From Actinobacteria bacterium UBA2279 (lineage in GTDB: Bacteria > Actinomycetota > Coriobacteriia > Anaerosomatales > Anaerosomataceae): a DNA stretch of 64,000 nucleotides. The stretch lies in contig DDWT01000033.1 of assembly GCA_002347365.1 (NCBI GenBank), forward strand, positions 124,001-188,000. The letters run 5' to 3'. Made by a program: the position numbers and the translations under genes. The notes under the pieces were generated by a model. That model saw only the letters and a program-made list of their open reading frames with translations, was not told the DNA's origin and did no database searches. Below are positions 53,107 to 61,597 of this stretch, piece by piece (the stretch's first letter is position 1; each line of letters starts with the position of its first letter).

Positions 53107-54129
53107 ATGGCAGCAGAACTCAATCCCAGACGGCGCACAGTGCTCGCGGCGCTTGTCGAGGAATACGTCAGAAGCGTGCAGCCGGTTGGCAGCAAGGTTC
53201 TTGTGGACCGCTACAGCATCGGCTGTTCGCCCGCGACCGTACGCAGCGAACTGGCGGCCCTCGAAGAGACCGGCTACGTCTATCAGCCGCACGTCTCGGC
53301 GGGGCGTATTCCCACGGACAGCGGCTACCGCGCGTTCGTCGACGACATGGCCGAGCAGAGCACGCTCAGTGCCGAGGAGGTCGACGCGATCCACGTCCGG
53401 TACGACCGGCTGGAACGCGAGATGACCGATGTGATGCGCGAGACCTCGGCAGTGCTGTCCGCGCTCACCAGCTACGTCGCCGTGGTGGCTGCTCCCACGC
53501 TTCGCCGAGCGCGCATCCGCCGCATCTCGGTGGTGCCGATGGGCGTGAGGCGCGCGCTGGTCGTCGTGGTGACAGACTCCGGACAGGTCGCGAATCGCTC
53601 GGTGGAGTTCCCGTACGATACCGATGCGTCGGCTCTGTCGGATGTCGAGGCGTATCTGAACGGCATGCTGGACGGCATGGTGGTCGTGGATGTGCTCCGC
53701 GTCCGCGAGGGCGTTGCCGTTGAGCGGGACGTGCGTGCCCAGGCTACGCTACGCATCCTCGACGAGGTCATCGACTGCATGGGCGAGGCCGATGAGGACC
53801 GGGTGCTGACAGGCGGCGTGTCGGCCCTGCTCTCACAGCCTGAATTCGCCGACCCGAGTACGGTGCGTCCGTTGCTCGGACTGCTCGAAGATGGCCTCTC
53901 GATGCTTCGCGTGCTCTCTGACGTCATGTCGACCGGGGACGTACTCGTTCGCATCGGTCACGAGAATCGCATGGACGCGCTCGAGCGTGTCAGTTTTGTC
54001 GCCGGCAGGTACGGCGATGGCGACGCCGGCGGCATCGTCGGCGTCATAGGTCCCACCCGAATGGACTATCCGCGTGCCGTTGCGAGCGTTCGAGTCGTAG
54101 CTGACACGCTGTCCGACATCCTCGGCTGA
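53107..54129 (+). CDS. hrcA: Heat-inducible transcription repressor HrcA
   Basis: 340 residues from the ATG at 53107 with GGAG five bases upstream. N-terminal winged helix (LNPRRRTVLAALVEEYVRS, then SPATVRSELAALEETGYVYQPHVSAGRIPTD in parts) is the family signature. A GAF-like dimerisation core follows. Binds CIRCE, assisted by GroEL in well-studied systems. dnaJ follows 23 bases later; grpE and dnaK are not here. Confidence 0.95.
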   Translation: MAAELNPRRRTVLAALVEEYVRSVQPVGSKVLVDRYSIGCSPATVRSELAALEETGYVYQPHVSAGRIPTDSGYRAFVDDMAEQSTLSAEEVDAIHVRYDRLEREMTDVMRETSAVLSALTSYVAVVAAPTLRRARIRRISVVPMGVRRALVVVVTDSGQVANRSVEFPYDTDASALSDVEAYLNGMLDGMVVVDVLRVREGVAVERDVRAQATLRILDEVIDCMGEADEDRVLTGGVSALLSQPEFADPSTVRPLLGLLEDGLSMLRVLSDVMSTGDVLVRIGHENRMDALERVSFVAGRYGDGDAGGIVGVIGPTRMDYPRAVASVRVVADTLSDILG

Positions 54130-54152
54130 CCGAGGGACAGGAGACGACTCAC

Positions 54153-55268
54153 GTGGCTGCAGCATCAAAAGACTACTATGCCGCTCTCGGTGTCGAGCGC
54201 GACGCCTCGGTGGACGAGATCAAGAAGGCGTTTCGCCGCAAAGCGCGGGAGACCCATCCCGACGTGGCAAAAGGCGATGGTGCCGAAGAGGCATTCAAGG
54301 AGATCAACGAGGCCTACGAGGTCCTTTCTGATGCCGAGAAGCGGGCCAATTACGACCGGTTCGGTACCGCCGACCCACGCATGGGCGGATACGGCGGGGC
54401 CGACGCGGGGGACTTCTTCGGCGGCTTTGAGGATATCTTCTCCGTCTTCATGGGCGGCGGCATGGGCGGTCAGGCGCGGCAGGTGCGCCGCGAGGGTCGC
54501 GACATGCGCGCGCAGATATCGATCACTCTCCAGGAAGCAGCGACCGGGATCACCAAGGACATCGAGCTGACCCGGGATGCTCCGTGCGCAACATGTAACG
54601 CCTCGGGAGCCGCACCAGGCGGAAGCGCGCAGCCGTGCGTCGCGTGCGCGGGCACCGGGCAGAAACGCTCCCAGCGCCGGACCATCCTCGGCGTGATGGA
54701 GACCGTCGTGCCATGCGACCGATGTGGCGCGACCGGGACGATCGTCGAACCGCCTTGCACGACCTGCGGCGGCAGCGGTCGTGCTCGCGCGACCGAACGC
54801 GTGAGCGTTGAGGTGCCCGCCGGCGTGGCGGACGGCATGGGCGTGCGCGTACCAGGCAAGGGTGAAGCGGGACTGCGCGGCGCTGCTGCAGGCGATCTCA
54901 TCGTCACCGTGCGGATCGCGGCGCACGATTTCCTGCACCGCGAGGGTGACGATCTCCACATGATGCTCAATATCGACATCGCTCAGGCGTCGTTGGGCGC
55001 CACGGTCGAGACACCAGGACTGTTCGACCCCGTCGAGATCTCTTTCGGCGGCGGCGTGCAGACCGGCGACACCGTCAAGCTCAAAGGCGAGGGCATGCCC
55101 CGTCTGCGCGGCGGCAGTGGCGACATCATCGTGCATCTGAAAGTGGAGGTCCCGCACAAGCTCAACAAGCGGCAGCGCGAGTTGCTCGGCGAGCTGGCCG
55201 AGACGTTCGGGACAAAGGTCGCCGAACCCACACCGCTGCGCAAGATCAAAGACTGGCTGACCGGCTGA
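54153..55268 (+). CDS. dnaJ: Chaperone DnaJ
   Basis: 371 residues from GTG with AGGAG upstream. J domain (about 6-70) with the HPD motif in T-H-P-D-V. A Gly/Phe-rich segment (about 75-105; MGGYGGADAGDFFGGF) follows, then four CXXCXGXG zinc repeats (CATCNASG, CVACAGTG, CDRCGATG, CTTCGGSG) and C-terminal substrate-binding domains. Co-chaperone of DnaK. The hrcA-dnaJ pairing without grpE-dnaK corresponds to the DnaJ2 arrangement of Actinobacteria. One-base overlap with rsmE. Confidence 0.95.
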   Translation: MAAASKDYYAALGVERDASVDEIKKAFRRKARETHPDVAKGDGAEEAFKEINEAYEVLSDAEKRANYDRFGTADPRMGGYGGADAGDFFGGFEDIFSVFMGGGMGGQARQVRREGRDMRAQISITLQEAATGITKDIELTRDAPCATCNASGAAPGGSAQPCVACAGTGQKRSQRRTILGVMETVVPCDRCGATGTIVEPPCTTCGGSGRARATERVSVEVPAGVADGMGVRVPGKGEAGLRGAAAGDLIVTVRIAAHDFLHREGDDLHMMLNIDIAQASLGATVETPGLFDPVEISFGGGVQTGDTVKLKGEGMPRLRGGSGDIIVHLKVEVPHKLNKRQRELLGELAETFGTKVAEPTPLRKIKDWLTG

Positions 55269-56026
55269 TGTCAGCGCACCGCTTCTTCCTTACAGGTCCT
55301 CTCCCGGAATCAGGCGCCTTGCCGCTGAGCGATGAGGACGTGCATCATCTGAGCACCGTGCTGCGTCTGGGTCCCGATGATGAGATCGTCGTGGTGGGCA
55401 CCGACTCGCGTGTCGGGCTGGTACGCATCACCTCCGTGGGCGACGAAGTGGAAGCTGAGTTCCTGGCCGAGATGCCCGCTCCCGTACCGCCTCGCGTGAC
55501 GCTGGTACAAGGTATCTGCAAGGGCGAGAAGATGGATCTTGTCGTCCGCCAGGCAACCGAGCTCGGTGTCGAGCGCGTCATCCCGATGCAGAGTTCGCGC
55601 GGAGTAGTGCGGCTCGATGACGCCAAGAGGGCCGCTCGCCGCGAGCGCTGGCAGCGAATCGCCGCAGAGGCTGCAAAGCAGTCGCAACAGGTGCGTGTGC
55701 CCATCGTGGATCCCGTTGTCGACCTGGTGGACCTCGAACGGGCCCTGAAGGGCCTGACGCGCATCCTGGTCTGTTGGGAAGAAGCGTCCGGTCGCAGTAT
55801 CGGTGAAGCGCTTCGTGACTGCGGGGCGACTGTGTCGGAACGCGTCGCTGTGATCGTCGGCCCTGAAGGCGGGTTCTCGGCAGAAGAGGTCGACGCGCTC
55901 GTCGCCTACGGCGGCATGCCGGTATCGCTCGGCGACACCATTCTGCGTACCGAGACCGCAGGGACCGTGGCCTCGGCCATCGCCCTGTATGAACTCGGTG
56001 GCCTGGGAGGCGCGCCTCGTGAGTGA
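55268..56026 (+). CDS. rsmE: 16S rRNA m3U1498 methyltransferase
   Basis: 252 residues. SPOUT-class methyltransferase that modifies U1498 in the decoding centre. An N-terminal PUA-like region (HHLSTVLRLGPDDEIVV) is followed by a knotted C-terminal domain with VIVGPEGGFSAEEV and the LGDTILRTETA SAM-binding motif. Start overlaps the dnaJ stop by one base, and the 3' end overlaps mtaB. Confidence 0.94.
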   Translation: MSAHRFFLTGPLPESGALPLSDEDVHHLSTVLRLGPDDEIVVVGTDSRVGLVRITSVGDEVEAEFLAEMPAPVPPRVTLVQGICKGEKMDLVVRQATELGVERVIPMQSSRGVVRLDDAKRAARRERWQRIAAEAAKQSQQVRVPIVDPVVDLVDLERALKGLTRILVCWEEASGRSIGEALRDCGATVSERVAVIVGPEGGFSAEEVDALVAYGGMPVSLGDTILRTETAGTVASAIALYELGGLGGAPRE

Positions 56027-57266
56027 GCTCGCTGTGGCGATGCGCACGCTTGGCTGCAAGGTGAACCGTGTCGAGGCCGAGAAGGTCGCCGCGCGACTTC
56101 TGGGTAGCGGCGTCCGCATCGTGGATGAGGAGGACGCGTCGGTCATCGTCGTGACCACGTGTACGGTGACTGCCGAGGCGGACCACAAGGCGCGCAAAGC
56201 TGTTCGACATGCGCTGCATCTGCCGCAGGAGCCCATCGTCGTCGTGACCGGGTGTCTGGCGTCCATCGATCCGGAGGGCCTTGCAACACTCGGCGAGCGC
56301 GTCGTGGTGGAGACCGACAAAGAGGCGGTAGCCTCCCGCGTGGCGTCGCTACTGGGTGTGAGCGTTGACGCGGATGCGATCGTGCCGCGGACCGGGGAGG
56401 GGTTTCGCACGCGAGCGGCCATCAAGGTCGAGGACGGCTGTGACGCGTTCTGCGCATACTGCATCGTGCCGTTCGCGCGAGGAGTGCCACGCTCGGTGCC
56501 TCTCGATGAAGTCGTGGCCGAGGTCGCCGGGCTTGTCTCGGCGGGAGTGGCCGAGGTCGTGCTCACCGGCATCAACATCGGACGCTACGCTAGTGACGGC
56601 GCGGGGCTTGCCGAGCTCATGGAGGCGGTCGCGGATACCGGCGTGCGCCGGCTGCGTATCTCCAGCATCGAGCCCGGCGACGTGGATGGGCGATTCCTTG
56701 CTGCCGTCGCAGGGCTGCCAGCGTTCTGCGCACATCTCCACGTGCCGCTGCAGTCCGGGTGCGATCGCACGCTGGCGGCGATGGGCCGCACGTATGACAC
56801 CTCTGGTTACTCGGCAGTCCTGCAATCGATCCGCGAGGCGCTTCCACATGCCGCCATCACGACTGACGTGCTGGCGGGCTTCCCCGGAGAGCGCGACGCT
56901 GATTTTGCCGAGACGCTGGCGTTCGTCAGGGACTCGGGCTTCGCACGGCTGCATGTCTTCCGGTACTCGGCGCGGGCGGGGACGGTTGCCGCGAAGATGG
57001 CCGGCCAGGTCGCACCCAAGGTGAGATCGGAACGGGCGCGGCTGTTGCGTGCTGTGGATATGGAGTTGCGCGTGTCGTTCGAGAAGAACCACATCGGCTC
57101 TGAGGCGGAAGTGCTTGTGGAGCGTGTCGGGACCGACGGCTTGGCCGAGGGCACGACCCGAGAGTATCTCCCGGTCACACTGGACGGGGAGGGAGTTTGC
57201 CCGGGTGATGTGGTGTCCGTGCGTCTGACAGGTATGGAGCGCGGTCGAATGACCGCTGCGTGGTAA
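56019..57266 (+). CDS. mtaB: tRNA t6A37 methylthiotransferase MtaB
   Basis: 415 residues from the GTG at 56019 (GGGAGG just upstream, overlapping rsmE by eight bases). An N-terminal UPF0004 domain has three Cys (LGCKVN, TTCTV, TGCL). The radical SAM core has C-D-A-F-C-A-Y-C, and a C-terminal TRAM domain follows. Converts t6A to ms2t6A at position 37 of tRNAs. MtaB rather than MiaB or RimO is favoured by the G-C-K-V-N and V-E-D-G-C-D motifs and by position after rsmE. Confidence 0.9.
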   Translation: MSELAVAMRTLGCKVNRVEAEKVAARLLGSGVRIVDEEDASVIVVTTCTVTAEADHKARKAVRHALHLPQEPIVVVTGCLASIDPEGLATLGERVVVETDKEAVASRVASLLGVSVDADAIVPRTGEGFRTRAAIKVEDGCDAFCAYCIVPFARGVPRSVPLDEVVAEVAGLVSAGVAEVVLTGINIGRYASDGAGLAELMEAVADTGVRRLRISSIEPGDVDGRFLAAVAGLPAFCAHLHVPLQSGCDRTLAAMGRTYDTSGYSAVLQSIREALPHAAITTDVLAGFPGERDADFAETLAFVRDSGFARLHVFRYSARAGTVAAKMAGQVAPKVRSERARLLRAVDMELRVSFEKNHIGSEAEVLVERVGTDGLAEGTTREYLPVTLDGEGVCPGDVVSVRLTGMERGRMTAAW

Positions 57267-57269
57267 AAT
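57261..57269 (+). promoter_or_regulatory. Candidate extended -10 promoter of phoH, overlapping the mtaB stop
   Basis: TGGTAAAAT; the TAA is the mtaB stop codon. No good -35. The leader of about 85 bases contains a 7-bp inverted repeat (ACGGACC near 57279 with GGTCCGT near 57301). Confidence 0.4.
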
Positions 57270-57363
57270 GTGCAACGGACGGACCGGCCCGGAGTGGCAC
57301 GGTCCGTATGGCGTCGCCCCTGGTCGTGGCCGCGACACATATGAAACGGAAGGTGCGCGAATC

Positions 57364-58338
57364 GTGCAGAACACCACCCAGGTTCGCCTGGTCGTTCCCG
57401 GTGACCTCGACATGGTCGATCTTCTCGGCGAAGGTGATCACCTTCTGAAGCTCATAGAGGACCAGTTCGAATCGGACATCTCCGTCAGGGGCAATGAGGT
57501 CTCGATCTCCGGAGAGACCGGGGAGGCGCAGGCGGTTTCGGCACTTCTGGCCGAGCTCATCACACTGGTCGAGAAAGGCGAGCGACTGACGCCGGACAGC
57601 GTTGACCGTGCCATCGAGATGCTCAAGCACGGCGAGTGCCGCCCCTCGAGTGTGTTTTCCGACGTGCTCATATCGCACCGCGGCAAGACGATCCGTCCCA
57701 AGACTGAGGGCCAGAAGCAGTACGTGGACGCGATTCGCAAGAACACGGTGACGTTCGGCATCGGTCCCGCGGGTACAGGGAAGACATACCTCGCGATGGC
57801 GATGGCCGTCGATTCGCTCAAGAAGAAGGAAGTCGGGCGGATCATCCTGACCCGGCCGGCTGTTGAAGCGGGGGAGAAGCTGGGATTTTTGCCCGGCAAT
57901 CTCACCGAGAAGGTCGACCCCTACCTGCGCCCTTTGTATGACGCGCTGTTCGACATGATGGACATCGAGAAATCACAGGCGCTCACAGAGCGCGGCGTCA
58001 TCGAGGTAGCTCCGCTCGCGTTCATGCGCGGTCGGACACTCAACGACAGCTTCGTGATCTTAGACGAGGCACAGAACACGTCTCCCGAACAGATGAAGAT
58101 GTTTCTGACGCGCCTTGGCTTCGGCAGCAAGGTCGTCATCACCGGAGACGTCACCCAGGTCGACCTTGCCGGCGGGAAGTCCGGCCTCAAAGAGGTGCGC
58201 AACATCTTGCAGGGAGTCAAAGACGTGGAGTTCGTGGAGCTGAACTCCCGTGACGTCGTGAGGCATCGCCTCGTGCAGCGCATCGTCACCGCATATGGCG
58301 AGTACGAAGAGAAGAAGGCGCGGCAATCTGATGGCTAG
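57364..58338 (+). CDS. phoH: PhoH-like ATPase
   Basis: 324 residues from the GTG at 57364 with GGAAGGTG nine bases upstream; the longer frame from 57268 is rejected. P-loop ATPase: Walker A GPAGTGKT near residue 136, Walker B FVILDEAQN near 232. An N-terminal KH-like region precedes it. Linked to RNA metabolism together with YbeY. Head of the phoH-pgpH-ybeY-dgkA-corC-cdd-era run, a conserved bacterial order. Confidence 0.93.
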   Translation: MQNTTQVRLVVPGDLDMVDLLGEGDHLLKLIEDQFESDISVRGNEVSISGETGEAQAVSALLAELITLVEKGERLTPDSVDRAIEMLKHGECRPSSVFSDVLISHRGKTIRPKTEGQKQYVDAIRKNTVTFGIGPAGTGKTYLAMAMAVDSLKKKEVGRIILTRPAVEAGEKLGFLPGNLTEKVDPYLRPLYDALFDMMDIEKSQALTERGVIEVAPLAFMRGRTLNDSFVILDEAQNTSPEQMKMFLTRLGFGSKVVITGDVTQVDLAGGKSGLKEVRNILQGVKDVEFVELNSRDVVRHRLVQRIVTAYGEYEEKKARQSDG

Positions 58339-60448
58339 CGTCCTCGAACGCATCACGCGGCTGTGGCCGCGCAGTGGGCCGCTGTCGACCATCAATGGGC
58401 AGCGCGTGCTGCTCGGCGTCGTGGTGATGATACTGGCCGCCGTTCCACTCGCTATCCGCACGGTGCCCATCGGCCTGGAGGAAGGCACCCCGGCGCCGCG
58501 CACGTATCGTGCGACGCGCCCGGTCCAATTCATCGACCAGGAGGCCACCGACGCGTTGCGGCAAGCCGCATCCGACGCTGTGAGCCCCGTATACGTCTTC
58601 GACTCCCAGGCTCAGTCTGAGGCGCGTCGCAGTGTCGTGGAGTTCTTCTCCTCGGCATTGTCGATGAAGACCTCGTTCTCGGAAGACACCACCGCCCAGA
58701 TCGGTTTCATGACGGATCGATACGCCAGCCGTGTCGATACTGAGACCATCGAGGCGGTGCTGGCGCTTGATGACGTCTCCATCGAGACCGCTGCGCGCAA
58801 TACCGAAGCGCTTGTCGGCGGCATCCTGTCGGCGCGCATCTTGGAGGGCGACCTGGCCGATGCGAGAAATCAGCTGGTGCAGAGTGCAGACCTGATCCCG
58901 CTCTCGCTTGGCGAGCGATACGTCGTCATCGCCGTCGGTACCGCGTTTCTGGAGCCGACGCAGGTGATCGATGAGGCCGCCACGACACGGGCGCGTGCCG
59001 AGGCATCCGATCGTGTGTCGCCTATCGTCGTCCTCAAGCAACAGGGCGAGAATATCGTCGAGAAGGGCGACATCGTCACGGCTCGTGATATCGAGATCGT
59101 TCGCAGTCTCGGCGGTCTGGAGCAGGGCGTTGACGCACAGTCCGTGATCGCCGGCATCGCGCTGATGTGGCTGCTGATCGTCGCCGTAGGCGGCTATCTG
59201 CAGCGCTTCGTCCAGCCGGTGTGGTTGCGCTTTCGAGATCTGCTGATCATGTCTGTACTGCTGCTAGGCATGATGTATCTGACGCGAGGTACCGCGCTGC
59301 TCGCGCCCGAGATATCGCCCTACGTCATGCCGGTGCCGCTCGCGGCGATACTGGCGACCCTGCTCGTGGGTCCCACTGCTGGGATTCTCATGACGCTGCT
59401 CACCACCGTGGCAGGGCTGTTGCTCGGTTTCTCGGGCGGTGTCCAGGTCGTCGCGACGCTGCTGGCCAGTGCCGCCGCCGTCGTGGTCATGGCCAATATC
59501 AGCCAGCGCAGCCACCTGTTCTACGCCGCTGCGGTCGTGGTCGGACTCGTGGGCGTCGTCGCGTTCGGTGCCTCGCTCGCTTCCGGCAGTGCGATGCGGA
59601 CTGCGCTGCCTTCCGGTGCATTCGGCTCGCTGGGCGGTCTGATCACCGCGATCCTGACCCTGGGTATGTTGCCGTTCTTCGAATACATCTTCGGTGTGAC
59701 CACCGACATCAGGCTCCTCGAACTGGGAAGCCCGAGTCACCCGCTGTTGCGCCGTCTGATGACCGAGGCGCCCGGCACCTATAGCCACTCTGTGATGACG
59801 GGCAATCTGGCCGAGACGGCCGCTGAGGCGATCGACGCGAATCCCGTGCTTGCGCGGGTAGGTGCGTACTTCCACGATGTGGGCAAGATCCGGCGTCCCG
59901 GCTTTTTCGTGGAGAATCAGGCGGGTGGAGATAACCCGCATGACACGACCTCACCCACGCTCTCGGCCCTCATAATCACCGCGCACGTGCGGGAAGGTGT
60001 CGAACTCGCGCGCGAGTACCGCCTGCCCAAGGAGATCGTGGATATCATCCGGCAGCACCATGGCACCTCGATGGTCGCGTATTTCTACGACAAGGCGTCC
60101 CGCAACGGCGAGACCGTGCTAGACTCCGATTTCCGCTATTCAGGAGAGCGGCCGTCCTCACCGGAGGCTGCGCTGGTCATGCTCGCCGACAGCGTCGAGG
60201 CTGCCGTGCGCTCGATCAGCAAACCGACGCCTCCCAAGATCGAGGAAGCGATACGCAAGGTCGTCGCGGCGAAGATGGCGGACCATCAGCTGGACGACGC
60301 GGATCTGACGCTTGCGGACATCGAGCGCATCATCCAGGTCTACGCGCGCATGCTTGCGAGCGTCTATCACCCGCGGATCGAGTATCCGGAAGCCGAACTT
60401 CGGAAGGAACAGCATGCAGGTCAGCGTAAGCAGCCATCGGGAGCCTGA
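58331..60448 (+). CDS. pgpH: 7TM-HD family c-di-AMP phosphodiesterase PgpH
   Basis: 705 residues from the ATG at 58331; an ATG at 58295 would overlap phoH by 44 bases with no ribosome site. One N-terminal helix, an extracytoplasmic 7TMR-HDED domain (about 55-270), then seven helices (about 275-460) and a cytoplasmic HD domain. The HD catalytic motif is FHDVGKI near residue 515, with HSVMTGNLAE before it and HH-like QHHGT after it. PgpH enzymes cleave the second messenger c-di-AMP. The cyclase is not in the window. Confidence 0.9.
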   Translation: MASVLERITRLWPRSGPLSTINGQRVLLGVVVMILAAVPLAIRTVPIGLEEGTPAPRTYRATRPVQFIDQEATDALRQAASDAVSPVYVFDSQAQSEARRSVVEFFSSALSMKTSFSEDTTAQIGFMTDRYASRVDTETIEAVLALDDVSIETAARNTEALVGGILSARILEGDLADARNQLVQSADLIPLSLGERYVVIAVGTAFLEPTQVIDEAATTRARAEASDRVSPIVVLKQQGENIVEKGDIVTARDIEIVRSLGGLEQGVDAQSVIAGIALMWLLIVAVGGYLQRFVQPVWLRFRDLLIMSVLLLGMMYLTRGTALLAPEISPYVMPVPLAAILATLLVGPTAGILMTLLTTVAGLLLGFSGGVQVVATLLASAAAVVVMANISQRSHLFYAAAVVVGLVGVVAFGASLASGSAMRTALPSGAFGSLGGLITAILTLGMLPFFEYIFGVTTDIRLLELGSPSHPLLRRLMTEAPGTYSHSVMTGNLAETAAEAIDANPVLARVGAYFHDVGKIRRPGFFVENQAGGDNPHDTTSPTLSALIITAHVREGVELAREYRLPKEIVDIIRQHHGTSMVAYFYDKASRNGETVLDSDFRYSGERPSSPEAALVMLADSVEAAVRSISKPTPPKIEEAIRKVVAAKMADHQLDDADLTLADIERIIQVYARMLASVYHPRIEYPEAELRKEQHAGQRKQPSGA

Positions 60449-60857
60449 GCCGCTCAGTCTGGAAGCGTTCGAGCGCCTCGGCCTGTTCGTCTTGCACCTC
60501 GAGAACGTTCCGGATGAGGCAGAACTCTCTGTAGCGCTGGTGGCCGAGGACGAGATGGCTCATCTCAATCAGCAGTACCGCGGCATCGAAGGTCCCACTG
60601 ATGTGCTCTCTTTCGGCTGCGACGACCCATGCGCAAGCGTGGGCGGCGAGCCGATCACACTGGGTGATGTGATCATCGCCCCGGATGTGGCAGTCGCGCA
60701 GGCGACCGAACTGGGCACGACTGTCGAGTCCGAGCTGAATCTGCTGCTGGTGCACGGCATCCTGCACATCCTCGGCTACGATCACGAGTCCGATGATGAC
60801 GCTGCAGCGATGCAGGCCCGCGAGCAGGTCGTGCTCGAAGCATACGCGGCGGAGTAG
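60414..60857 (+). CDS. ybeY: Endoribonuclease YbeY
   Basis: 147 residues from the ATG at 60414 (GGAAGGA upstream); the frame further upstream is inside pgpH. Zinc site H-G-I-L-H-I-L-G-Y-D-H with H114, H118 and H124. Needed for rRNA maturation and ribosome quality control. Overlaps pgpH by 35 bases in a different frame. Confidence 0.94.
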   Translation: MQVSVSSHREPEPLSLEAFERLGLFVLHLENVPDEAELSVALVAEDEMAHLNQQYRGIEGPTDVLSFGCDDPCASVGGEPITLGDVIIAPDVAVAQATELGTTVESELNLLLVHGILHILGYDHESDDDAAAMQAREQVVLEAYAAE

Positions 60858-60862
60858 ACGCC

Positions 60863-61567
60863 ATGCGCAGCAGATCGCTGCTCTGGAGCTTCAACTACGC
60901 GATCGATGGCATCGCCTATGCGCTTCGCACCCAGCGCAACATGCGCATCCATGTGGCAACGGCGATCATCGTACTGTTCGCGTCGCTGTTCTTCCGGATC
61001 GAGCGCGCGGAATTCCTGGGTGTCGTGTTCGCCGTGGCCTTCGTGTTGGTGACCGAGCTTGTGAACACGGCTATCGAAGCGACCGTGGACATCGTGACCG
61101 AGAGCTTCGAGCCGCTGGCCAAAGTCGCCAAAGACGTGGCAGCGGGCGCGGTGTTCGTCTCGGCCATCACTGCGCTGATCGTCGGCTACATCGTGTTCTT
61201 CACCAGACTCACCCATGTGGCCGACATTCTGCTGGTCCGCGTTCGCGAGACGCCGCTGCACATCACGGTCGTCGCATTGGCGGTCACGTCGCTGGCGGTG
61301 CTCGCGATGAAGGCGTTCACGCGCGAAGGCGGCACGTGGGTGCGTGGCGGGTGGCCGTCGGGACACACGGCCTTTGCGGCTGCCGGTGCGGCCGCCATCG
61401 GGTACATCACCGGCAACGCCACTGCAACGGTCATCAGCCTGTCCGTGGCGGCCCTGGTGGGGCAGAGCAGGGTCGAGTCCGATGCTCACACGATCCCGCA
61501 GGTGGTATGGGGCGGTGTGGTGGGGCTGCTCATCACCACCCTGATCTTTCAGCTATTCTGGGTCTAG
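60863..61567 (+). CDS. Fused DgkA-type lipid kinase and PAP2 phosphatase
   Basis: 234 residues. The first half (about 1-115) is a small DgkA-type kinase with three helices (SFNYAIDGIAYALRTQRNMRIH, quoted in parts; motif TELVNTAIEATVD). Gram-positive members phosphorylate undecaprenol. The second half (about 125-232) is a PAP2 phosphatase with G-W-P-S-G-H-T and S-R-V-E-S-D-A-H, but Gln where the HxxxD/E residue is expected. Kinase and phosphatase on one chain suggest control of the undecaprenol/undecaprenyl-phosphate pool for wall synthesis. Follows ybeY by five bases. Confidence 0.85.
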   Translation: MRSRSLLWSFNYAIDGIAYALRTQRNMRIHVATAIIVLFASLFFRIERAEFLGVVFAVAFVLVTELVNTAIEATVDIVTESFEPLAKVAKDVAAGAVFVSAITALIVGYIVFFTRLTHVADILLVRVRETPLHITVVALAVTSLAVLAMKAFTREGGTWVRGGWPSGHTAFAAAGAAAIGYITGNATATVISLSVAALVGQSRVESDAHTIPQVVWGGVVGLLITTLIFQLFWV

Positions 61568-61597
61568 ACTCATGCGGAAAAAGACAGAAAGACAGTG

